Of a DNA stretch of 63,913 bases, positions 29,701-38,700 are shown piece by piece. The stretch spans positions 1 through 63,913 of the forward strand of contig JBKCXU010000052.1 of NCBI GenBank assembly GCA_046316025.1. Direction: 5' to 3'. The position numbers and the translations under genes were made by a program. Within the stretch, counting starts at the first letter, position 1. The number at the start of each line of letters is the position of its first letter. Source of the stretch: JAJTHJ01 sp046316025 (GTDB taxonomy: Bacteria > Pseudomonadota > Gammaproteobacteria > Burkholderiales > Burkholderiaceae_F). The notes below the pieces were generated by a model. The model saw only the letters and a program-made list of their open reading frames with translations, had not been told where the DNA came from and did not search any database.

Positions 29701-31475
29701 CGGGGCTCGATATCCTGCGCCTCGGGCGCGGCTGCTCCGCCACCAAGCGCACCGCCGCGAGGCGGCTGGCCCCACAGCACGTGCTCGTCGGCTAGGGCCG
29801 GCCCCTGCGCGGCAGCCGCCGCTAAGCGGCAGCGCAACTCGTCGAGCTGCTCGAAGCGGATCGCGAGGCGGCAGGGATAGTGCAAGCGGCCAACTGCAGC
29901 AGTGTAGCAAAGGTCCCGGACCCGTCCGTCGAATTGGTCGAGGAAGTCGCACCAAGCGGAGATCAGCCGCTCCAGCGCCGCCGGCGTGACCGCGGAGAGC
30001 AGCAGCAGCTGGGGCGTCGACGCCTCGGCCATGACCGGGGGCGCCTGCGGCGGCTCCTCGACGATCACGTGGCAATTGGTGCCGCTCAGGCCGAAGGAGT
30101 TGATGCCGGCGCGCCGCGGCACGCCCGCGGGCGGCTGCCAGGGCTGCAATCGGTCGTTCACGTAGACCGGAGCGTTTTCGAAGGCGATCTTGCGGTTGGG
30201 CCGGCGCATGTTCAGGCTGGCCGGGATTTGGCGGTGCCGCAGGGCCAGCAGCACCTTGGCCAGCCCACCCAGGCCGGCAGCGCTGTCCAGATGGCCCACA
30301 TTGGTCTTTACGCTGCCAATGGCGCAGTACTGGCGGCGGCGCGTATAGCGGCCGTAGGCGCGTGCGATGGCGGCGATCTCGATAGGGTCGCCCAGCTTGG
30401 TGGCCGTGCCGTGCGCCTCGATGCAAGAGATGGTGTCGGGCGCAACCTCGGCCTCCTGCAGGGCGCGCGCGATCAGCATTTCCTGCGCGGCCATGTTGGG
30501 CGCGGTGATGCCCACTGACAAGCCGTCCTGGTTGACGGCACTGCCCAGCACCACGCCGTAGAGGGTGTCGCCGTCGGCCAGCGCCCGCTCCAGCGGTTTG
30601 AGCACGAAGGCCAGCACGCCCTCGGCGGCCGAGGTCCCTTCACCGCTGTCGTCGAAGCTGCGCGTCAGGCCGTCCGCGGCCATAGTGGCGTGGATGTCCT
30701 TGACGCCGGTGCCGGTCTGCGGATCGTCGGGCACCGGCACGAGATCGATCTTCACCGCACCGGCCACGGCCATCTCGCAGTCGCCCGCACTCAGGGCGCG
30801 GCAGGCCAGGTGCAGGGCGACCAAGCCCGACGAGCAGGCGGTGTCGACCATCATGGCTGGTCCGCGCAAGTCAAGGTGATAGGCCAAGCGGCTGGCCACG
30901 ATGGATTTGACGTTGCCTACGACGGAGACTTCGGGCGCATCGGGCGCCAGGGTGCGCACGATGTCGCGGTAGGCGTCGCCGAAGTCGGCGCTGTGGCCCA
31001 CGAAGACGCCGGTGGCCGAGCCCTGGACCGAGGCGCCGCCGTAGCCTGCATGCTCCAGCGCGCTCCAGGCGGTTTGCAGGAACAGTCGCTGATTCGGATC
31101 CATCAGGTTGGCCTCCTGCCGGGCAATGCCGAAGAAGGCGTGGTCGAACTTGTCGATCTCGGTCAGAAAGGATTCGCGGAACACCTCCAGCGCTTGCCCC
31201 GGGCGCGGTACGCCTTTGAGCCGCAGGAACTCGCGCAGGTCGGCTTGCCGCGCCAGCGGCATGGCCCGGCGTGTGCTGCCTCCGGTACGCAGCAGCTCCC
31301 AGAAGGCGTCAAGGTCATCGCAGCCGCCGATGCAGCCCGCCAGACCGATGATGGCGATGCGCGGCCGCACCGGCGCAGCGCCGGCCTGGGGCAAGGCGGC
31401 CGGAGCGTCGCTCGCAAGCGCCAGCAACTCGTCCAACTCCAGGCTGGACATGTCGGCGTCGGCCAAGTGCTTCAT
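26742..31475 (-). CDS. Trans-AT PKS module KS-DH-KR-ACP
   Basis: 1577 residues with the same layout as the next protein. KS about 38-465 (DTACSSG near 212, EAHGTAT, KTNVGH); AT-less linker about 470-650 ending in LPTYPF; DH about 660-945 (HKVRGHFVLPG near 704, then HPALLDTAVN near 875, again with Asn in the DxxxQ/H position); KR about 985-1400 (TGGLGALG near 1177, Tyr in SDYTAGN near 1336, RAGTGFL without the B-type Asp); ACP (HGGNSIL near 1496). The KS would accept the aminoacyl chain from the Gly module, giving a vinylogous extension of glycine. The gene starts 5 bases after the discrete AT gene, fitting the idea that this AT serves it. It is separated from the next PKS gene by 60 bases. 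Confidence 0.92.
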   Translation of the reverse strand: MKHLADADMSSLELDELLALASDAPAALPQAGAAPVRPRIAIIGLAGCIGGCDDLDAFWELLRTGGSTRRAMPLARQADLREFLRLKGVPRPGQALEVFRESFLTEIDKFDHAFFGIARQEANLMDPNQRLFLQTAWSALEHAGYGGASVQGSATGVFVGHSADFGDAYRDIVRTLAPDAPEVSVVGNVKSIVASRLAYHLDLRGPAMMVDTACSSGLVALHLACRALSAGDCEMAVAGAVKIDLVPVPDDPQTGTGVKDIHATMAADGLTRSFDDSGEGTSAAEGVLAFVLKPLERALADGDTLYGVVLGSAVNQDGLSVGITAPNMAAQEMLIARALQEAEVAPDTISCIEAHGTATKLGDPIEIAAIARAYGRYTRRRQYCAIGSVKTNVGHLDSAAGLGGLAKVLLALRHRQIPASLNMRRPNRKIAFENAPVYVNDRLQPWQPPAGVPRRAGINSFGLSGTNCHVIVEEPPQAPPVMAEASTPQLLLLSAVTPAALERLISAWCDFLDQFDGRVRDLCYTAAVGRLHYPCRLAIRFEQLDELRCRLAAAAAQGPALADEHVLWGQPPRGGALGGGAAAPEAQDIEPRLRALDEQAAADTGPSHKPATFWREAAQLYVRGADLPWDACYPPGSARRIPLPTYPFARTRCWVVTTESGERLARRGAAKQISHPLLDRCVLVSRGLRVYEATLSVDIHWELAEHKVRGHFVLPGTGFIEMMLEVAAQMREGAAAQVQLEQLVFLRPLALAAHQYATVHITLAAGEDGKSWQVRAVSQIEGHDDWNLHAEALLRSAAAAGPVRQDLAALRALRTEAVSYSLQEDASRGLEIGDRWNRSVHQAWASTTHDALLVHLRLPERYAGEAQRYHCHPALLDTAVNAANHLSGGGALYLPFAYKRLDVFRSLPPDFYASLHRKPDASAEICRFDIELIAADGTVCVRASDYAVKRVGEDALAWGETARAHALSLVPAPAAAAAAHVSINAPVLVLGPDTPAVAALAAAMRAAGAQVHEVVRTPAAEPSLLLAPFDSARLGGVIYLTASAPAAVTAELHALADFVRAIAARRLRMQGGLLLLTRGAFAVPGQALPVEPGAAALAALARIARLEYPQQRWRVVDSDAAPEAAALLQELATVEALAQGDLSVWRGGVRHRERLETLAPLLEARFEPRAGGIYIITGGLGALGLELAGRLVARGPVTLALVSSTPLPPQAQWEALAADAATPAKLRHALRRLHALQAQGAQLLYRAADVADAAQMTALLDELRREHGAIHGVVHAAGRAGTGFLHGKSRETAERVVAPKIEGARLLHELTLNDPLQFFVMYSSVATVLRSAGQSDYTAGNAYLDALAWRRRQLGLPAVSVCWPAWREVGIAVEYGAVDEQEFFVPIAPADALPLIERVLCDAGQLPPVVVLSALNEHGGLQAVEALGIELPEVTHARLRRSQRTGAAARSAEAEVVLKGIGASDDIVRTVAGAWSRILGLTEFHADDAFADHGGNSILTTQLHGEYEKLYPGVMDIVDLFTCTTVREQSDFIRKALGRAAPAADGAGGQEDELAAVLVRLSEGSISPEEAQSLLAS

Positions 31476-31480
31476 GACTG

Positions 31481-32755
31481 TCAGTCCCGGTCGTTCAGCG
31501 CGGCCGCTGCAATGTCACCGAGCAGCGGGCGGGTGCCCGTGGTCTCCAGGATTTGGTCCAGGCGCCAGGAACGCTCCTCGGCAGGCGTGCGCTTAGTCGC
31601 GAAGATGCGGTCCAGCAGCGTCAACGCCGTGCGCATCTCGGACTCGCTGGCCTCGCGGCCTTGGCTTTCGAGCTGCTCCTGCAGAATCTGCAGCGCCCGG
31701 TAGGGCTCGACCACGCCCTGCTGATACTCGCTCTCATCCCAGTTGTGGTTGCGCGTGCACACCGCCACCGCCAAGCACTTGGTCACCAGCGAGGGTCGCT
31801 CACGCATGCTGCGCTGCTCGGCGGCAAACTCGTGGTCGATCGCGGCTTGATCGTCGGCGTCGTCCAGTGCATAAGCCGTGGCGCCCGGCACGTTGGCCAG
31901 CGCCAGCCGCTTGAGCACGCTGCGCGGCCCGGTTTCGAGAAAAACGTCCACGCTCTGCGCATGCAGCCAGGCTAGGGTTTCGCGCCAGCGTACCGGCGAA
32001 ACGAGTTGGCGCTTGAGCGAGTCCACGATATCGGCCGGCTCGCCATGCGGGCGCACGTCGACGTTGCTGATCACCGGCACGCCGGGGCGGCTCAGCGCCA
32101 TCCGGGAGAGCTGCTCGCCGACCACGCGCCCGGCTTCGGCCATGTAAGGGCTGTGGAAGGGGCCGCTGACCTTGAGTTCGATGACGCTCGCCCCCAGGGC
32201 CTTCAGCGTCTCGCCGGCGCGCCGCAATGCGGCCATGCTGCCCGACAGCACGCATTGCTGCGGTGAGTTGTCGTTGGCCAGCACGAACTCGCTGCCGAAG
32301 CCGGCTATGCCTCGGCAGGCCTGCAGTACTTGGCCGGTGTCAAGCTGGGTCACGGCGGCCATGCCAGCCGCGCCCGCTGCGGTACAGCGGCTCATGGCCA
32401 GCCCGCGCTCGCGTGCCAAGCGCAAGCCGTCTTCGAACGACAGCGCCTCGGCAGCCACCAGGGCCGACAGCTCGCCTAGGCTGTGACCGGCCATATATGC
32501 CGGCGCAAGGCCGGTGCGGGCACGCCAGACGTGGTAGTCGGCCAGCGCGCACAGCAGCAGCGCCGGCTGCGTGTTCTCGGTGCTGTTGAGCCGTTCGGCC
32601 GGTCCATCGAAGCAGAGCTTCTGCAAGTCCAGGTCCAGCACCTCGCCGGCGCGCGCAAACATTTGCTGTACCAAAGGCTCGCGCTCGAAGAGCTTGCGGC
32701 CCATGCCCACGTACTGCGAACCTTGGCCGCAGAAGAGTACAGCGACTCGTTTCAT
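31481..32755 (-). CDS. Discrete acyltransferase (trans-acting malonyl transferase)
   Basis: A 424-residue free-standing AT. The N-terminal 290 residues are a FabD/AT fold: LFCGQGSQYVGMG, the nucleophile motif GHSLGELSA, and a GPFHSPYM segment in the place of the HAFH specificity motif, as in trans-acting malonyl transferases. About 130 further residues, rich in charged helices, follow the AT fold; similar extensions occur on ATs of trans-AT systems. It lies between the starter megasynthase and three KS-containing proteins that lack an AT, so it most likely loads malonyl onto those ACPs. Whether it, or one of the two cis ATs, accepts hydroxymalonyl-ACP cannot be told from the motifs. Confidence 0.9.
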   Translation of the reverse strand: MKRVAVLFCGQGSQYVGMGRKLFEREPLVQQMFARAGEVLDLDLQKLCFDGPAERLNSTENTQPALLLCALADYHVWRARTGLAPAYMAGHSLGELSALVAAEALSFEDGLRLARERGLAMSRCTAAGAAGMAAVTQLDTGQVLQACRGIAGFGSEFVLANDNSPQQCVLSGSMAALRRAGETLKALGASVIELKVSGPFHSPYMAEAGRVVGEQLSRMALSRPGVPVISNVDVRPHGEPADIVDSLKRQLVSPVRWRETLAWLHAQSVDVFLETGPRSVLKRLALANVPGATAYALDDADDQAAIDHEFAAEQRSMRERPSLVTKCLAVAVCTRNHNWDESEYQQGVVEPYRALQILQEQLESQGREASESEMRTALTLLDRIFATKRTPAEERSWRLDQILETTGTRPLLGDIAAAALNDRD

Positions 32756-32780
32756 CGGAGACTCCCGCTCCCTTTCAACG

Positions 32781-35700
32781 TCATTCCAGGCTGGGCTCGG
32801 CCGCGCCGGCACCGGCCAGTACTTTGACCAGCCGCAAGTAATTGCCCACGAAGGCCTGCATCGCGGTCGGCAGCATGCGGCTGCCGTCGTAATCGGCCTG
32901 CACACCAAGGTGCTGCGCGCCGGCGTTCAGCCGCAGGACCAGATCGAAGCCGTAACGGCTGCGGCTGCCGGCGCTGCTGGCGCGCAGCAGCAGGGGGCGG
33001 ATGCGTCCGTCGTCCTGCGGCGCGCTGTCGCGCTCGACCAGACGGCGGGCCACCCACTTATGCGAACGGTGCTGATTGCACACCGAGGCCACCAGCTGAC
33101 GCAGCCCGCTCTGCGCGCCGAAGTCCAGTTGGAGGAGTACATACTCGGGCCGCTCGCGGAAGCCCACGGCGACTTCGAAGCTCGGCTCGCCAGCCAACTT
33201 GTTCAGATAGAGGGTGAAGATGGTCACGGCCAACTCGTAGGGCTCGGCGTCCAAGCTGGCCGCCATGGCGCCGAAGCCGCGCGTGACCGCGGCATCCAGC
33301 GCCATGTGCACCGTGGGCGATGCCAAAGGAGTACCGGCCGTGTTCAGCCACTGCGCGGGCAGGCTCAGAGCCTGCGGCATGCTCTGCGCCCCTTGGCCGG
33401 CGGCGATGCGGACCTTGAGCGCGGCCACCGTCGGGTTGGCGAAGAGGTCGGCCACCTCCAGCACGCCGGGGTATTTCTCGTTCAGCGCCGCGTGCATGGA
33501 CACGAGGCTGAAGGAGTTGCCGCCCACGTCGAAGAAGCTGTCGTGCAGTCCGATCGGGCGCTCGCCCAGCAGGCGCTGCCAGATCTGCACGACCTCGGCC
33601 TCTATTCCGTCGTGCGCCCAAGGCGGTGCCGCAACCTCCGGCGGGCGGGCCTGCGGCAGATTGCGACGGTCGATCTTGCCATTAGGCGTACGGGGCAGTT
33701 CGGGCACGCGCAGCACCATGGCCGGCACCATGTAGGCGGGCAGTTCGCGTGCAGCATGGGCACGCAGCTCGACGGCAAAGGCGACCTCGTCCGCAGCGGC
33801 CCCCGCACGAGCCACGCAGCAGGCCACGAGCACAGGGTTGCCGGGCGCGAGGTCCTGCACGGCCACCGCGGCCAGGGCTACGCTCGGGTGACGCTGCAGC
33901 ACCGCCTCGATCTCCTGCATCTCTATGCGGTAGCCGCGCAGCTTGACTTGGCTGTCACCACGGCCCTGATAGATCAGTTCGCCCGCAGCTGTCCAGGCGG
34001 CGCGGTCACCGCTGCGGTACATGCGCTCGTTCGGATGAAAAGGGTCCGGCACAAAACCGGCCGCCGTCTTCTCGCTGTCGTCCAGGTAGCCGCGCGCTAA
34101 GCCCTCGCCTGCGATCCACAGGTCGCCTGTGGCACCGACGGGCACGGGCTGCAGCCGCTCGTCCAGCACATAGACGCGGGTGTTGGCGATCGGCCGTCCC
34201 AGCGTCACTTCGCCGGCCCGGGTGAGATCCTTCACGCAGGACCAGACCGTGGTCTCCGTTGGTCCGTACATGTTGTAGATACGCAGACCCGGCAAGGCCT
34301 GCAGCGGCGCCAGCAGAGCGCGCGGGAAGGCCTCGCCTCCCACCAGCAGCATCTGCAGGCCGCCCAGCACTTCCGCCGGCATATGCGTCGCCAGCAGGGC
34401 CTGCAGGCGGCTCGGCGTGGCCTGCATCACATTGATGCGCCGGGCACGCAGCAGCGCGGCCAGTGCCGCCGGATCGCGCTGCGCGGCTTCGTCGGCCAGC
34501 ACCAGGGTGCCGCCAGCGACGAAGCAGCTGAATACTTCCAGCACGAAAATGTCGAAGCTGATCGTCGTTAGGCCTAGCACCACCGGCTTGGCCGGCCAGG
34601 CCAGCGCCTGCTCCATGCCGCGCAGGAAGTTCACCACGCTGGCGTGCTCCAGCATCACTCCCTTGGGCTCGCCGGTTGAGCCCGAGGTGAAGATCACGTA
34701 GGCCAAGTCCCGAGGCTGCGCCTCTTCGATTGCAGTCTGCGGGCCGGGCTGCGCCAGCGTTTCGGGGTCAAGCACGTGGCCGGCAAAGCCCATACGAGAG
34801 GCCAGCCCATCCGTGGTCAGCAGCACTTCGATGCCGCCTTTGCGCAGCATGTAATCCACGCGCTTCGGCGGGTACTCCGGGTCCAGCGGCACGTAGGCGG
34901 CGCCGGCCTTGAGCACAGCCAGCATGGCCGCGATCAGACTCACGCCCCGCGGCAGCAGGATACCTACGCGATCGCTGCGGCGCACGCCAGCCGCATGCAG
35001 ATGACGCGCCACATCGTCACTGAACGCGTCCAGCGCTTCGTAGCTGAGCACCCGCTCGCCGAACACCAGGGCTGGGTGCCGCGGCGTGCGGGCCACGGCA
35101 GCACGCCAGCACGAGACGACCGTGTCGCTGCGGTCATGCGCCAGCGCCGTGCGGTTGTTGCCTTCGATCAGTCGGGCGCGGTCGGCAGCGTCGAGCAGGG
35201 AAAGCTCGGCCATCGGTGTCTGCGGCGCTGCCAGCAACTGCAGCAGCAGATGCTCGAAATGCTGCGCCCAGCGCTGTACGGTGTCTGCCTGGAACAGGCG
35301 CCGGGCGTAGACGAAATGGCCGTGCAGCACCTCCTGCTGCTCGGTGATCTCCAGCGTCAGGTCGAATGCCGAACCCTTGGACGGCACAGGCAGTGTGTCC
35401 ACCGATAGCATCTGCCCGTCGACCACGCGGCGGTTGCCGTTCTCGTAGATAAACAGGGTGTCGAACAGCGGATTGCGGCTGAAGTCGCGCGCCAGTCCGA
35501 GACCGTTGACGATCTCGTCGAGCGCGCAGTTCGGATGCGCATAGGCATCCATGCAGGCGCTGCGCACCGCCGCCAGCATCTGGCTGAAACTGAGCGTCTC
35601 CTCGACCGCCGTCCGCACCACCAGGGTCTGGGCGAACATACCCACGGTACGGTCGAAGTCGCCGTTGCCGCGCCGATCGAACGGTGTTCCGACGCATAGG

Positions 35701-38700
35701 TCAGACTGCTGCGTGAGCTTGCGCAGCAGGGCGAAATAGGCCGCCAGCAGCACCATAAAGGGCGTGGACTGGTGGGCCCGCGCCGCTGCGCGCACACGCT
35801 GCAGCACGTGCAGCCCGAGCTCAAAGCGCAGCGAAGCGCCGGCGAAATCGTTGCGCGGCGGCCGCGGGAAATCGGCCGGCAGTGCCAGCGACGCCGGCAC
35901 CGGCGACAGCGTGCGCAGCCAGTAGTCGCGTTGCTGCGTAGCCTCGGCCGACGCGCGATAGGTCTGCTCCCAGCGCACGAAGGCGCTGTAGTCCTCGCCC
36001 ACGGGTTCCAGGGCCGCGCCGCGGCACAGCTGGATGAATTCCTCGATCAGCACCGACATCGACACGCCGTCGGCAATCAGGTGGTGAAAGTCCAGCGCCA
36101 GCACCCATTCCTGCCCCTGGGGCGCATCCGGACGGATCAGCGCGGCGCGCCACAGCGGCGCGCGCGTCAAGTCGAAGGGCTGGATGACATCCGCCAGCAC
36201 GGCGCCCAGCTCCCGTCCGTTCTGCGCCAGCGTCTGCAGGGGTAGCTTGATGCGGTCGGCCACGCGCCGCTGCACCTGCCCTTCGACCACCCCGTAGCTG
36301 GCGCGCAGCATGGCGTGCCGGCCGGCCAGGACGTTCAAAGCCCGCGCCACGCGCGTCACATCGCACTGGCCACGCAGGCGCAGCGCACCGGTCACGTGGT
36401 AGGCATACTCGCCTCCCTTCATGAGGCTGAGTACGTACATGCGCCGCTCCTCGGACGACAGCATGCCGGGCCCAGCCGCCAGCAGCGCCGGCACCGGGCG
36501 CGCCGCCCGGGCCGAGCGCAGCACGAAGCCGCCGGCGCGCAACGCCGCCACGCCGCGCCGCACTGCCTCCAGGATGCGGTCGGCGTCGGCCTCGGTGTGC
36601 GCCTCGGAGAAGAAAGACGTGCGCCGTTCCCAGACGAAGACGCCCTCGAGCATCATGAGCCTGAACAGCAGGTTCATTTCCAGCGCGCTGCGGGCCGGGT
36701 CCTGCGACAACTTGGTTTCGAAGCGATATAAGGAGCCGAAGCATTGCGCCTCGATCGGTACTTCCTCGGCATCGAAGTAGGCATTGGCGCGGTCGCAAAA
36801 GCGCTGCGTCAAATTGTTGATGCGTCCCAACAGAGCTTCGCCTTCGGCCTCCAGGCGGCGCAGCACCGCCCGCGCGGCCGCCATGGCCAGCGGGTGCTTG
36901 CAGAAGGTACCGGCGAAGAAGGTGGTTTCGTGCATCGGCCCCGAAGCGTCGCCGAACTGCCAGAAGCCGCCGTCGATGGCATCCATGAAGCGCGCCGAAC
37001 CGGCCACGACGCCGATGGGCATACCGCCGCCCACGACCTTGCCGTAGGTGGCGATATCGGCGCGCACGCCGTAGTGCGCCTGCACGCCGCCCGGATGGAC
37101 GCGAAAGCCGGTGATCATTTCGTCGAAAATCAGCGCAGCGCCGATCTCCGTGCAGACGTCGCGCAGCGCCTGCAGGTATTCGCGCGAGTGGTTGCGCGGC
37201 GCACGACTTTGGACCGGCTCGACCAGCACGCCCGCCAGTTGCGGGCCGAGCGCGCGGATGGACTGCAGAGCCTGCGGCGAGCCGTAGGGCAGCACCACGG
37301 TGTCGGCAATCATCGAGTCGACGATGCCCGGCGCGACGGGCGTGGCACCGTCCTCCCCGGCCTCGGCCAGTACGCCGTCAAAGCTGCCGTGGTAGGAGTT
37401 GATGAAGCGCACGATCTTGGGCCGGCGCGTGCCCGCCCGCGCCAGGCGCACGGCCATCATCACGGCCTCGGTGCCGGAATTGCAGAAGGCCGCACGCTCC
37501 TGACCGATCAGGCGGCAGATGCGCTCAGCCACTTCGCCGGCCGCTCCGGACTGCGGTCCGAGGATCATGCCCTCGTCCAGCTGCACCCGGAGGGCCTCGA
37601 CGATAAAGTCCGGGTTGTGGCCGAACAGCGTGGCGCCGTAGCCCATGGCCGTGTCGATGTATTCGTTGCCGTCGATGTCCCAGAAGCGGCTGCCGTGTGA
37701 GCGTGCGGCAACCACCGGATAGGCCATCTCCTTGAGCGTCAGGCTGTAGTTCAGCGTGGCAATCCAGTCGGCAAAAAAACGGCGGTGGCGCTGCGCGTAA
37801 GCCTTGGAGCCGGGCGTTCTGGCTACCACGCGCTCGACCAGATCGCGGATGAAGGCCCGCTGCTGCGGCGTGACATCCTCCTCGTACAGGGCCATGTCGC
37901 GCAGCGTGTTTCTGCCCTGGGTCGCCGGAGCGGCCGGGCGCGGCGCGGCCGCAGGGGCCGCCCCGGTCACGGCCGGCGTCGCAGCCGCCGGGGGATCGCC
38001 GCGCAGCAGCGCGAGCTGCTGGCGCATGATCTCCAACTGGGCCGTGATCAGACCCTCCAGCCCGGCTGCGGCGGGCGGCAGCGCTGCTGTTGCTGCGGGG
38101 ATCGTGCGCATGTCGGCAGCCGCATCGGCGGCCCGCTCGTCATGTCCTTCGTTCGACGCGGCGGCGCCGGGCGCCGGCAACAGCCCGGCTCGCACCGGCG
38201 CCGGCATCCGCGTGCAGAGGTAGTCGGCGATCTTTCCCGGGGTGGTCAATTCGGCGAAGAACTGCTTGACCGGCACATTCACCCCGAAGCGCTTGACGAC
38301 GCGCTTGTCGATCTGCATGAGCATGAGCGAGTCGATGCCCAGTTCGAAGAGATTCGCGTCAGGAGTGATCTGATCCTGGGCGATGCCGGTAACGCGACCG
38401 ATCATCGCGCGGAGTTCGTGCGTCACCCTGTCCTGCAGGTCCGCGCCGGCCTGCAGCGCCGGTGCCGCCCGTACTGCAGCGACGACCGCCTCCTGCGGTC
38501 GCGCCGGCGCGGCGCTGCGTCGCGGCGCGGCGGCTGCACTGTCCGAGCCGGCCAGGTCGGCAAACCAATGCACGCTGCGCTGGTAGCCGGTGTTGGGCAG
38601 ACCGGCCACGAAGCCGCGCCGCCCCTCGTGATAAGCCTGCCAGTCCACGTGCTGGCCGCGCCGGTATAGCGTCGCCAGGCTCTGGTTGATCTGACTCCAA

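Noticed and set aside
26742..31475. Cis AT domain between KS and DH
   Set aside because: No GHSxGE or xAFH motif in the roughly 180-residue linker; only the post-AT linker motif LPTYPF remains.
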